Position numbers and translations under genes: made by a program. The notes beneath the pieces are model-generated. The model made no database searches and had not been told where the DNA came from. It was given only the letters and a program-made list of their open reading frames with translations. From contig NZ_CP109434.1 in assembly GCF_036227105.1 (NCBI RefSeq), forward strand, positions 6,730,501 to 6,794,500: a DNA stretch of 64,000 nucleotides, written 5' to 3'. Origin of the DNA: Amycolatopsis sp. NBC_01488 (GTDB lineage: Bacteria; Actinomycetota; Actinomycetes; Mycobacteriales; Pseudonocardiaceae). Every line of letters starts with the position of its first letter. The first letter of the stretch is position 1. Below, one piece after another: positions 14,612 to 22,957 of the stretch.

Positions 14612-15961
14612 ATGACCGCGGGCACCATCGAAATCCGGAACCCGGCCGACGGCAGCGTGGTGGGCAGCGTGCCGACCGCCGGCGAAGACGAGATCGACGC
14701 CGCCCTGGCGCTGGCGAACGAGACCCGGGCCGCGTGGGCGCGGACCCCGGCCGCCGAACGGGGCGCACTGCTGCACACCGCCGCCGACCGGCTGCGGGCC
14801 CAAGCCGGCGAACTGGCCGCGGCCAACGAGTCCGAGACCGGACGTCCACGCGACGAAGCCCGCGAAGGGATCATGGCGGGCGCGGGAACGCTGGACCAGT
14901 ACGCCGAGCTCGGCCCGGTCCACCGCGGGCGCAGCCTGCTCGGCGACCCGGGCGCGACGGACCTCATGGTGCCCGAGCCGCGGGGCGTCGTCGTCGCGCT
15001 GACCCCGTGGAACGACCCGGTCGCGGTGGCCTGCGGGCTGCTCGGCGCGGCCCTGGCCACCGGCAACACCGTGGTGCACAAGCCAAGTGAGCGCGCGCCG
15101 CACACGGGGCAACTGCTCGGTGAAATCCTGTCCGGTGTGCTGCCCGGCGGCGTGCTGCAGACCCTGCACGGCGACGGCGGCGTCGGCGCGATCCTGGCGA
15201 TGCGTGACGACGTCGACGTCCTCGCGCACGTCGGCAGCACCGCGACCGGCCGGTCGATCGCCGCGAGCGCGGCCGCCACCGGTGCGAAGACGCTGCTCGA
15301 GAACGGCGGCAACGACCCCCTCGTCGTCGACGCGGACGTCGACCCGGCGTGGGCCGCGGGCCAGGCGGCGCTGGGCGCGTTCGCCAACTCGGGCCAGATC
15401 TGCGTGGCCGTCGAACGGATCTACGTCTGTGCAGCCGTCGCCGAGCCGTTCCTGGCGGCGCTGGTCAAGGAAGCCGAGGCGCGGACCCTCGCCCCGCTGG
15501 TGGACCGGCGGCACCGCGACCACGTGCACTCGCACGTCGAGGACGCCGTCGAGCGCGGCGCCCGGCTGCTGACCGGGGGAGCGGTGCCGGACGGTCCCGG
15601 CGCGCACTACCCGGCCACCGTGCTCACCGGCTGCGCGTCCGGCCTGCGGGTGATGACCGAAGAGACGTTCGGCCCGGTGGCCCCGGTGCAGGTCGTCGCC
15701 AACTTCGACGAAGGTCTCGCCGAAGCCGCGAAGGGCGACTACGGCCTCGCGGCGACCGTGCTCACCGCGTCGATGGCCCACGCCCAGCGTGCCTGGCGGG
15801 AGCTGCCGGCCGGGACGGTCAAGGTCAACAACGTGTTCGGGGGCGCGCCCGGCGGGGCGGCGCACCCGCGGGGGCGCAGCGGCAACGGCTACGGCTACGG
15901 GCCCGAGCTGCTCGACGAGCTGACGCAGACGAAGCTCGTGCACCTCGCCCCGCCGGCATGA
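14612..15961 (+). CDS. NAD(P)-dependent aldehyde dehydrogenase
   Basis: 449 aa from ATG 14612 with AAGGAGG upstream. Aldehyde dehydrogenase superfamily features: VVALTPWNDPVAV, NTVVHKPSERAP, the Glu region LLENGGNDPLVV, the catalytic Cys in NSGQICVAVERI, and EETFGPVAPV. The C-terminus ends in NGYGYGPELLDELTQTK. The family is usually 470-500 aa, so this is slightly short. The substrate is unknown. The stop overlaps the FUSC-like transporter start (ATGA), so both belong to one operon. Confidence 0.88.
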   Translation: MTAGTIEIRNPADGSVVGSVPTAGEDEIDAALALANETRAAWARTPAAERGALLHTAADRLRAQAGELAAANESETGRPRDEAREGIMAGAGTLDQYAELGPVHRGRSLLGDPGATDLMVPEPRGVVVALTPWNDPVAVACGLLGAALATGNTVVHKPSERAPHTGQLLGEILSGVLPGGVLQTLHGDGGVGAILAMRDDVDVLAHVGSTATGRSIAASAAATGAKTLLENGGNDPLVVDADVDPAWAAGQAALGAFANSGQICVAVERIYVCAAVAEPFLAALVKEAEARTLAPLVDRRHRDHVHSHVEDAVERGARLLTGGAVPDGPGAHYPATVLTGCASGLRVMTEETFGPVAPVQVVANFDEGLAEAAKGDYGLAATVLTASMAHAQRAWRELPAGTVKVNNVFGGAPGGAAHPRGRSGNGYGYGPELLDELTQTKLVHLAPPA

Positions 15962-17124
15962 CCGGACGGCGTGCCCGCGCCCTCCGGCTGACAGCGGGGG
16001 ACGACGTCAAGCGCGGCCTCGCCGCCGCGTTCGCTCCGGTGGACACCGAACGGCACGACCGGACGCCGGTGGGCTGGTTCGCCCGCGCGCTGCGGGTGCC
16101 CGGCCGTGAACGCCGGATCGTCGTCCAGGCGGCGAAGGCCACGCTGGCGGCGACCGCGGCGTGGCTCCTGGCGACGCTGGTGCTCAAGCTGCCGCAGCCG
16201 TTCCTCGCCCCGTACGCGGCCATCTTCCTGGTGGAAGCGACCGTGTACCGGTCGGTGCGCGGGTGGGTCCAGCAGGTCGGCTCGGTTGCGACGGGCGTCC
16301 TGCTCGCGGCCGTGGCCGGCCAGCTGATCCCGGGGCAGGCGGTCGCGCTGGCCGTCGTCGTCTTCGCCGGCCTGCTGGCGGGCAGCTGGCGGCGCTTCGG
16401 GGACGCGGGAGTCTGGGTCGGTGTCACCGGGATGCTGCTGGTCTCCTACGGCACTGCCCGGGACCTGGCGCTGATGGGCGACCGGCTCCTGGAGACGGCG
16501 CTGGGCGCGACGATCGGCGTCGCGGTGAACACGCTGATCTTCCCGCCGCTCTACGGCGAACGCCTGGCCACGGCGACCGACCGGCTCGCGACGGCACTGG
16601 CGGGCCTGCTCGAGTCGCTGTCCGACCTGGTGCGCCGCGACGAGCCGGGTGACCTCGACGATCTGCTGTCGCAGGCTCAGGACGCGCGAAGCCAGGTGCA
16701 GGTGGCCGAGGAAGCGGTCGGCCTGACGCGGGAAGGGCGCGTGCTGAACCTGCGCCGCGGCCACCCGAAGGCCGGGACACACCGGGAGCGTCCACTTCGG
16801 ACACTGATTGCCCTGTGGCCGGCGGTGTCCCAGCTGATCGCCGCGGTGCGCACCACGACGGCCCGGGCGGACCGGCACCCGTTCGAGTACCCCTGGCCGG
16901 ACGCGCGGGACTCGCTGGCGGACCTGGCGCACCGGCTGGCCGGTGCCGTGCAGGCGGTGGCGGTGGCCGGCCGGCCGGTCGACCTGGAGGAGTGCCGCGC
17001 GCTGCTCGAGAAGCTGGAGGAGCGGCTGGTGACGGCCGAGGGCGACGGGGTGCCGGCCCGGCTGGGCCTGGGCACGCTGACCCTCCCGGCGCGACTGCTG
17101 GTGGAGAAGCTGGAAAACCGCTGA
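15958..17124 (+). CDS. FUSC/aromatic acid exporter-like membrane protein
   Basis: 388 aa. A cluster of membrane segments at about residues 45-190 (TLAATAAWLLATLVL; LFVEATVY-like loop at IFLVEATVYRS; VALAVVVFAGLLAG; ALGATIGVAVNTLIF) is followed by a long cytoplasmic helical domain, the layout of FUSC/ArAE-type proteins that export aromatic acids or similar compounds. It is coupled to the aldehyde dehydrogenase gene, so export of an acid made by that enzyme is plausible but unproven. Confidence 0.75.
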   Translation: MTGRRARALRLTAGDDVKRGLAAAFAPVDTERHDRTPVGWFARALRVPGRERRIVVQAAKATLAATAAWLLATLVLKLPQPFLAPYAAIFLVEATVYRSVRGWVQQVGSVATGVLLAAVAGQLIPGQAVALAVVVFAGLLAGSWRRFGDAGVWVGVTGMLLVSYGTARDLALMGDRLLETALGATIGVAVNTLIFPPLYGERLATATDRLATALAGLLESLSDLVRRDEPGDLDDLLSQAQDARSQVQVAEEAVGLTREGRVLNLRRGHPKAGTHRERPLRTLIALWPAVSQLIAAVRTTTARADRHPFEYPWPDARDSLADLAHRLAGAVQAVAVAGRPVDLEECRALLEKLEERLVTAEGDGVPARLGLGTLTLPARLLVEKLENR

Positions 17125-17201
17125 CCGCGAGCGGCCGGGCAGGCCGTCCCGGACCGGGCCCAGCCGTCACACCGGGAGAAGCAGCCGCGCCCGGGAACGC
17201 G

Positions 17202-17381
17202 CTACCGCACCGCCGTCGCGTGCGCGTCCGCCCGGTGCTGACGGCAGGTGGTGCACACCATCGTCTGGCCCAGCAGGGCGCCGTCGCCCGACACGAGGCG
17301 GGCGACGTAGAGGGTCGGCAGACCGCACTCCTCGCAGGGGATGGGCGTGCTGTCTTGGTTGATCATCACTCGGTTCGGCAT
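17202..17381 (-). CDS. Small zinc-ribbon protein
   Basis: 59 aa from ATG 17381. Two Cys pairs (CEEC and CTTC, about 27 residues apart) form a likely zinc ribbon. Family and role are unknown. A GTGT-N14-GGGTAA promoter lies upstream at 17416-17439. Confidence 0.6.
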   Translation of the reverse strand: MPNRVMINQDSTPIPCEECGLPTLYVARLVSGDGALLGQTMVCTTCRQHRADAHATAVR

Positions 17382-17415
17382 GGTGCCCCCTGTCGGGTCG
17401 AAGGTTCCCGCCGGC

Positions 17416-17439
17416 TTACCCCCGTGACCGGGACCACAC
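17416..17439 (-). promoter_or_regulatory. SigB/SigF-like promoter of the zinc-ribbon gene
   Basis: Minus strand: GTGT (17439-17436), 14 bases, GGGTAA (17421-17416), 34 bases before ATG 17381. Confidence 0.5.
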
Positions 17440-17474
17440 TCGTCCGGCGCAAGCACGTCACTCGAACGGAGTCG

Positions 17475-18080
17475 TCAGGAGGCCGGGTACTGCTGGGCGC
17501 CGAGCAGGTTCGCCAGGTGGACGGCGTTGCGGACGAGCGTCGCGTTCGTCGAGGCCACGGCCTTCGGCGTCTCGTCGAGGTCCTGGTAGTCGCCGCCCTG
17601 CATGGCTTCGCCGTTCCAGTACGTGGCGCCCTGGGCGGGCACGGTGAAGCCGGTGTCGTTCAGCGCCTGGAACAGGTCCGCGATGATCTTGTGGGCGCCG
17701 TCCTCGTTGCCGACCACCGCCGCGACCGCGACCTTGCCGAACATCGACGGACGGCCCTCGTCGTCGGTTTCGGACAGTTCCGCGTCCAGCCGTTCGAGCA
17801 CCCGCTGGGCGACGCTCGACATGTGCCCGACCCACGTCGGGGTGGCGATCAGCAGGATGTCCGCGGCGGCGATCTTGCGGCGGATCTCCGGCCATTCGTC
17901 GCCCGATCCCATGTCGGCTTCGACGCCCGGGCGGACGTCGTGGTCAACCACGCGGACCACCTCGCCGGGCACGCCGCGTTCGGCGAAGAGGTCGAGCAGC
18001 TGGCGCGCGATGAGGTCGCTGCTCGACTTCGCCGGCGACGGCTTGAGCGTGCAGGTCAGTGCGAGGACGCGCAGGGTCAT
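17475..18080 (-). CDS. NADPH-dependent FMN reductase / flavodoxin-like protein
   Basis: 201 aa. Flavodoxin-like fold with the phosphate loop TCTLKPSPAKSSSD at residues 9-22 and the flavin-contact run TPTWVGHMSSVAQRVLERLD, typical of the NADPH-dependent FMN reductase/WrbA-like group. It would bind FMN and transfer electrons or reduce quinone-like compounds in the cytoplasm. It is the last gene of the leftward glycan operon, coupled to Ugd by an ATGA overlap. Confidence 0.85.
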   Translation of the reverse strand: MTLRVLALTCTLKPSPAKSSSDLIARQLLDLFAERGVPGEVVRVVDHDVRPGVEADMGSGDEWPEIRRKIAAADILLIATPTWVGHMSSVAQRVLERLDAELSETDDEGRPSMFGKVAVAAVVGNEDGAHKIIADLFQALNDTGFTVPAQGATYWNGEAMQGGDYQDLDETPKAVASTNATLVRNAVHLANLLGAQQYPAS

Positions 18081-19387
18081 GACTGCCTCCGTGGGTGGGT
18101 GCCGACACCGATGTGCGTGAAGCCGGCCTCGGCGAGGGTGCCGGGGTCGAGCAGGTTGCGGCTGTCGACCACGACCGCCTGCGCGGCCGACGCGGCCAGC
18201 CGGGCCCAGTCGAGATCGCGGAACTCCGGCCACTCGGTGAGCACGACCAGCGCGGCGGCGTCCTTGGCCACCAGGTAGGGGTCGTCGACGACCTGGACGG
18301 CGTCCAGGCCGGGCACCGCGCCGACCGCCGGGTCGTGGGCGGCCAGTTCCGCGCCCGCCCGGGCCAGGTCGGCCGCCACCGCCAGGGCGGGCGAGTCACG
18401 CAAATCACCCGTGCCTGCCTTGAACGCCAGGCCCAGCAGGCCGATCCGGGCGCCGGCGAGGGAGCCTGCCGCGGAGCCGGTGACGGCCTGCCGCACCGCT
18501 CGGACGACGCGCGCCCGCTGCCGGGCGTTGACGCGGACCGCGTCGCGCAGGATGCCGAACTCGACCCCCGCCGACTCGGCCGCGTGCAGCAGCGCCGAGG
18601 TGTCCTTCGGCAGGCACGAACCGCCCCAGCCGGGGCCGGGGGCGAGGAACTCCGGGCCGATCCGCGCGTCCAGGCCCATGGTGCGGGCGACCTCCCGGAC
18701 GTCGGCGCCGAACCGCTCGCACAGTTCGGCGAGGACGTTCACATAGGACAGCTTCACCGCGAGGAACGCGTTGCTGGCGTACTTCGCGAGCTCGGCGCTG
18801 GCCGAATCGGTGGCCACGACCGGGGCTCGGGTCGGCTCGTACAGCCGGGCGATCCGCTGCGCCGGAGCCGAATTCGGCGGGTCGGTGCCCACCACGACCC
18901 GGTCCGGGTGCAGGAAGTCCTCGACGGCGTGCCCTTCGCGCAGGAACTCCGGGTTGGCCACGACCGGCAGGTCGTCCCGGCCCAGCAACCCGGGCAGCCG
19001 GGCCGCGGTGCCGACCGGGACCGTCGACTTCGTGACCACCACGCAGCCGGGCCGCAGCAGGCGCCCCAGCTGCGGCACGACCTGCTCGAGCACGCCGAGG
19101 TCGGGCCGGCCGTCCTCGGCGGGCGGCGTCGGCAAGCACAGGAAGACGAGGTCGGCGCCGTACAGCTCGGCCTGGGCGTCGGTGAAGGTGAGCGTGCCGT
19201 CGCCGAGGCCCTGGGTGACCAGCTCGGGCAGGCCGGGCTCGGCGATGGCCACCTCGGCCCGACGCAGAGCGTCCACTTTGGACTCGTCGGCATCCACGCA
19301 GGTCACTCGGTGCCCGAGCCGCGCGAAGCAGGCGGCGCTGGTCAGACCGACGTAGCCCGCGCCGACGATCCCGATGTGCTCAGCCAT
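18077..19387 (-). CDS. ugd: UDP-glucose 6-dehydrogenase
   Basis: 436 aa. N-terminal NAD fold GAGYVGLTSAACFARLGH, the KSTVPVGTA region, and the catalytic cysteine in GWGGSCLPKDTSAL (equivalent to GGSCFPKD in the family). Full length. It oxidises UDP-glucose to UDP-glucuronate with 2 NAD+, which feeds the UXS-like decarboxylase at 24743-25708. GDP-mannose dehydrogenase is the alternative in this superfamily. It overlaps the GT9 gene upstream by 8 bases. Confidence 0.88.
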   Translation of the reverse strand: MAEHIGIVGAGYVGLTSAACFARLGHRVTCVDADESKVDALRRAEVAIAEPGLPELVTQGLGDGTLTFTDAQAELYGADLVFLCLPTPPAEDGRPDLGVLEQVVPQLGRLLRPGCVVVTKSTVPVGTAARLPGLLGRDDLPVVANPEFLREGHAVEDFLHPDRVVVGTDPPNSAPAQRIARLYEPTRAPVVATDSASAELAKYASNAFLAVKLSYVNVLAELCERFGADVREVARTMGLDARIGPEFLAPGPGWGGSCLPKDTSALLHAAESAGVEFGILRDAVRVNARQRARVVRAVRQAVTGSAAGSLAGARIGLLGLAFKAGTGDLRDSPALAVAADLARAGAELAAHDPAVGAVPGLDAVQVVDDPYLVAKDAAALVVLTEWPEFRDLDWARLAASAAQAVVVDSRNLLDPGTLAEAGFTHIGVGTHPRRQS

Positions 19388-20324
19388 GCGCCACCCGCGC
19401 TTCCAGCGCCGAGCGGGCCGCGGCGAGCACCCGTTCCTCGCCGAGGAGCAGCAATCCGCCGTCGGGCTCCTGCCCGTGTGGGTCGCCGACGTTCCCGGCC
19501 CAGAGCACGACGTGCTGCCGCGCGGACGGCGGCGGGCCCCACAGCCGCGGCGGCGTCGGGCCGAACAGCAGCACCGACGGCGTGCCGAAGGCGGTCGCGA
19601 GGTGCCCGACGCCGGTGTCGCCGCAGACGACCAGCGCGGCCCCGGCCACCAGTGCGGCCAGTTCCGCCAAGTCCGTCCGCCCGGCCAGCACGGCGTCGTC
19701 GCCGAGCCCGGCGCGGTCGGCGATCGACGACGCCAGCTCGCGTTCGGCGGCGCCGCCGGTGAGCACCACCCGGTGCCCGGCCGCGGCGAGCGCCCGCACC
19801 ACGCCGGCGAACCGCTCCGGCGGCCAGTGACGGGCGGGGAACGCGGCGCCGGGGTGCACCACGACGGCGTCCGGCGCGGGGCTCGGGCCCGGCGGCACCG
19901 GCAGCCGCAGCGCCGTGCGGTCGGCCTCCAGGTGGGCGTACTCGACGAGCCGGCACCAGCGGTCGACCTCGTGGACGTCGTCGCGCCAGGCGAGGCCGGG
20001 GACGTCGGGGAAGTCGGGGTGGTGGTGGGTCAGCAGTTCGCCGGGATCGGTGGCCAGCAGGTCGTGGAGGCTTTCGGGGCCGCTGCCGTGCAGGTTGACG
20101 GCCAGCCTCGGCGGCGGTCCGGGCCACGCCAGGTCGCCGAGGCCCGCGGTCGGCAGCAGCTCGTCGACCGCGTCGATCAGCTCCACGAGGTCGCGCAGCC
20201 CCTCCGGCGCGGCCAGGACCAGGCGGTCGTCCGGGTACGCGGCCCGCAGCGCCCGCAGCGCGGGGACCCCGGTCAGCAGATCGCCGAGCCCGAGCGCGCG
20301 CAGCACGAGGACCGCGGAGCTCAC
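19380..20324 (-). CDS. GT9 family glycosyltransferase, second copy
   Basis: 314 aa from GTG 20324 (GTGA overlap with the SDR stop and GGAGGAGGGG 8 bases upstream); GTG 20330 is also possible. GT9 plan: VLVLRALGLGDLLTGVPALRAL, VVVHPGAAFPARHWP, VVCGDTGVGHLATAFGTPSVLLFGP. It would add heptose or a related sugar. It is flanked by HldE and Ugd in one operon and is a distant paralog of the gene at 12007-13047. Confidence 0.83.
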   Translation of the reverse strand: MSSAVLVLRALGLGDLLTGVPALRALRAAYPDDRLVLAAPEGLRDLVELIDAVDELLPTAGLGDLAWPGPPPRLAVNLHGSGPESLHDLLATDPGELLTHHHPDFPDVPGLAWRDDVHEVDRWCRLVEYAHLEADRTALRLPVPPGPSPAPDAVVVHPGAAFPARHWPPERFAGVVRALAAAGHRVVLTGGAAERELASSIADRAGLGDDAVLAGRTDLAELAALVAGAALVVCGDTGVGHLATAFGTPSVLLFGPTPPRLWGPPPSARQHVVLWAGNVGDPHGQEPDGGLLLLGEERVLAAARSALEARVAHG

Positions 20325-21007
20325 GGCCACGACCCCTCCTCCGACGCGCACACGACGAGTTCGCGCACCTCCGAGCCCGGTGGCTGCTGGAGCGCGAAGA
20401 CCACGGTGTTCGCCACGTTCTCGGGCTGGTTGAGCTTCGCGTCCGGCGGCGGCTTGTACTGGTCGGTGCGGCCGTCGAAGAAGTGCGTCCACATCCCGCC
20501 CGGGATCAGCAGCGTGACGCCGACGCGCCCGGCCAGCTCCGCGGCCAGCGCGCGGGTGAACCCGACGACGCCGAACTTCGAGGCGCAGTAGGCGGTCGCG
20601 TCGCTCACGGCCTTGATGCCCAACGTGGACGCCACCGTGACGACCGTGCCGCGCGACCGCTCCAGGAAGGGGAGCGCGGCGCGGACGACGGCGGCGGTGC
20701 CGAGCAGGTTCACCTTCACGACCCGCTCCCAGTCCGCTGTGGACACTTCGCCGAGCGGCCCGCAGGCATCGGTGCCGGCGGCGGTGAAGACGCCGTCGAG
20801 ACCGCCCGCGCGTTCGGCCAGCTCACGCACCGCGGCCTCGGTCGCGGCGGTGTCGGTCAGGTCGGCTTCGACGTATTCGGCCGGGTCCTCGGGGCGGACG
20901 CGGTCGAGGACGTACGGGGTGCCGCCCGCCTTGCGGACGGCGTCGACGGTGGCGGCACCGAGGCCGGACGCGCCACCGGTGATCAGGACGTTGCCGAGGG
21001 GTCGCAT
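20321..21007 (-). CDS. Short-chain dehydrogenase/reductase in the glycan operon
   Basis: 228 aa. TGGASGLG, VKVNLLGTAAVV, Ser in VASTLG and YCASK mark a classical SDR. The tail is SEVRELVVCASEEGSWP. Its place directly downstream of HldE suggests oxidation, reduction or epimerisation of a sugar or sugar nucleotide, but the substrate cannot be read from the sequence. Confidence 0.8.
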   Translation of the reverse strand: MRPLGNVLITGGASGLGAATVDAVRKAGGTPYVLDRVRPEDPAEYVEADLTDTAATEAAVRELAERAGGLDGVFTAAGTDACGPLGEVSTADWERVVKVNLLGTAAVVRAALPFLERSRGTVVTVASTLGIKAVSDATAYCASKFGVVGFTRALAAELAGRVGVTLLIPGGMWTHFFDGRTDQYKPPPDAKLNQPENVANTVVFALQQPPGSEVRELVVCASEEGSWP

Positions 21008-21032
21008 CGCACTCCTTCGGAAATCGGGGGAA

Positions 21033-22400
21033 TCAGGCACTGGCCGCGGCGGCGACCAGCCGGGACGTCGAGTAGCCGGGCACGGTCGGGACGAGCACGA
21101 CCTCACCGCCGTGCCGCTCGACGACGTCGCGTTCGGGCAGGTCGGCCGCCGCGTAGTCGCCGCCCTTGACCCACACGTGCGGGCGCAGCCGCTCCAGCAC
21201 GGCGGCCGGCGACGACTCGTCGAAGACCGCGACAGCGTCCACAAAGGACAAGGCGGTGAGGAGCCGGGCCCGGTCGCGGTCCCGGACCAGCGGGCGGCCG
21301 GGTCCCTTGAGGGCCCGCACCGACGCGTCGGAGTTCAGGCAGACGACGAGCGCGTCACCGAGGGCGCGCGCCTGCCGCAGGAGGCTCACGTGCCCCGGGT
21401 GCAGCAGGTCGAAGCAGCCGCCGGTGGCGACCAGGCGGCCGCCGCGGTCCCGGACGCGCTCGGCGAGGCCGAAGGCGTCGGTGGCCGGCTGCGGGTCCGC
21501 CACCGGACCGTCGTTCGTGGACAGTGCGGTGGCCCCGCCCGCGGCGACGAACCGGGCGGCCGCCTCGACCGCCGTCGTGACGGCCTCGGTCGTGTCCGCG
21601 CCGTCGAGCAGGGCCGCCGTGGCGGCCGCGGCGAACCGGTCGCCCGCGCCGCACGTGTCCGGCGCGGAGTGGCCCGGCGCCCGCGCCGCGGCCGGGACCG
21701 GCACGGCCGTTTCGCCGAGGCCGTCGGCGAGCACGGCACCGCGCGCGCCGACGGTGACGGCGACCGTGTCGGCGAGCCAGTGCCCGCGCAGGAGCTTGGC
21801 CAGCTCGGCCGGCTCCTCGTGCCCGGCGAGCACGGTGCGCGCTTCGGCGAGGTTCGGGGTGACCAGCCGGGTGCCCGGCACCGGCTGGGCGCCGCGCGGG
21901 TGCGGGTCCCAGACCACCGGGATCCGGTCGGACAGTTCGCGCAGGAGCCGCCGCAGGTGCGGGTTGCGCGTCACGCCGCGGCCGTAGTCGGCGACGAGGA
22001 CGGCGCCGGCGTCCGCCAGGACCTCGCGCACCCGGTCCGGCGGTGGGTCGGCGGTGGCCGTGCCGTCGCCGGAATCCAGGCGCACCAACGACTGCCCGCC
22101 GGCGCGGACCCGGGTCTTGCACACCGTGGTGCCGCGCAGCGGCAGCGGCGCGACGGTGACGTCCGGTTCGAGCAGCCCGGTGAGCGCGTGCCCGCCTTCG
22201 TCGTCGCCCAGCGGCGTGACCAGCACGACCTCGGCCGCGGACCGCGCGGCCAGCAGGGCCGCGAGGCCGGCGCCGCCCGGGCGGCGGCGCCGCGCGGTCA
22301 GGTCGACCACCGGCACCGGCGCCTCCGGGCACAGCCGCTCGGCGGTGCCCTCGGCGTCGACGTCGAGGAGCGTGTCGCCGAGGATGACCAGCGGCTTCAC
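21033..22400 (-). CDS. hldE: Bifunctional heptose 7-phosphate kinase / heptose 1-phosphate adenylyltransferase
   Basis: 455 aa from GTG 22400. Residues 1-315 are a PfkB/ribokinase domain with DYGRGV near 138-143, WDPHPRG at 164-170 and the catalytic base D254 in CGAGDRF. Residues 322-455 are a cytidylyltransferase-like domain with GGCFDLLHPGH (HxGH at 334-337) and GGDY. The two-domain order equals HldE of Gram-negative bacteria: sedoheptulose-derived heptose-7-P is phosphorylated at C1, then heptose-1-P is adenylylated. One oddity is GGAGLAAL at 42-49, where the family usually has GGAANVA. GTGA overlap with gmhA. Confidence 0.88.
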   Translation of the reverse strand: MKPLVILGDTLLDVDAEGTAERLCPEAPVPVVDLTARRRRPGGAGLAALLAARSAAEVVLVTPLGDDEGGHALTGLLEPDVTVAPLPLRGTTVCKTRVRAGGQSLVRLDSGDGTATADPPPDRVREVLADAGAVLVADYGRGVTRNPHLRRLLRELSDRIPVVWDPHPRGAQPVPGTRLVTPNLAEARTVLAGHEEPAELAKLLRGHWLADTVAVTVGARGAVLADGLGETAVPVPAAARAPGHSAPDTCGAGDRFAAAATAALLDGADTTEAVTTAVEAAARFVAAGGATALSTNDGPVADPQPATDAFGLAERVRDRGGRLVATGGCFDLLHPGHVSLLRQARALGDALVVCLNSDASVRALKGPGRPLVRDRDRARLLTALSFVDAVAVFDESSPAAVLERLRPHVWVKGGDYAAADLPERDVVERHGGEVVLVPTVPGYSTSRLVAAAASA

Positions 22401-22957
22401 GCGGTCACTCCGAGCGCGTCGTCGAGCGCCGCGCAGAGACCGTGGACCAGGGCCAGGTGCATCTCCTGGACGGTCGCGACGGTCGGCGCCTCGACCGTGA
22501 CCGCGTCGTCGCACAACGCGGCGAGGGGGTTCGGGGCGGGGCCGGTCAGCGCCCAGGTCGTGACGCCCAGTTCGTGCGCGGCCTTCGCCGCGGCGACCAC
22601 GTTCTGGCTGGTGCCGCTGGTGGACAGGCAGACCAGGACGTCGCCCGGCCGCCCGTGCGCGCGCACCTGGCGCGCGAAGACTTCGTGGTCGCCGTAGTCG
22701 TTGACGATGGCCGTGGTCGCGGAGGTGTCCGCGTGCAGCGCGATCGCCGAAAGCGGCTGCCGTTCGTGGCGGAACCGGCCGACGAGCTCGCCGGTCAGGT
22801 GCTGGGCTTCGGCCGCGCTGCCGCCGTTGCCGCACGCCAGGAGCCGGCCGCCGGACTCGAACACGCCGGCGAGGTGGCGTCCCCACGCGGTTATCGTGGG
22901 AGCGGATTCCCGGGTCCGCCGGGCGGCTTCGGCCAACGCGGCAAGATGGTCTTCCAT
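22397..22957 (-). CDS. gmhA: Sedoheptulose 7-phosphate isomerase
   Basis: 186 aa, the usual GmhA length. SIS-fold signature: GNGGSAAEAQHLTGELVGRF (20 residues), STSGTSQNV phosphate loop, and the C-terminal EMHLALVHGLC with the catalytic His. It converts sedoheptulose-7-P to heptose-7-P, the first step of NDP-heptose synthesis. The start shares a base with the carbamoyltransferase stop (TGATG) and its stop overlaps hldE. Confidence 0.92.
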   Translation of the reverse strand: MEDHLAALAEAARRTRESAPTITAWGRHLAGVFESGGRLLACGNGGSAAEAQHLTGELVGRFRHERQPLSAIALHADTSATTAIVNDYGDHEVFARQVRAHGRPGDVLVCLSTSGTSQNVVAAAKAAHELGVTTWALTGPAPNPLAALCDDAVTVEAPTVATVQEMHLALVHGLCAALDDALGVTA

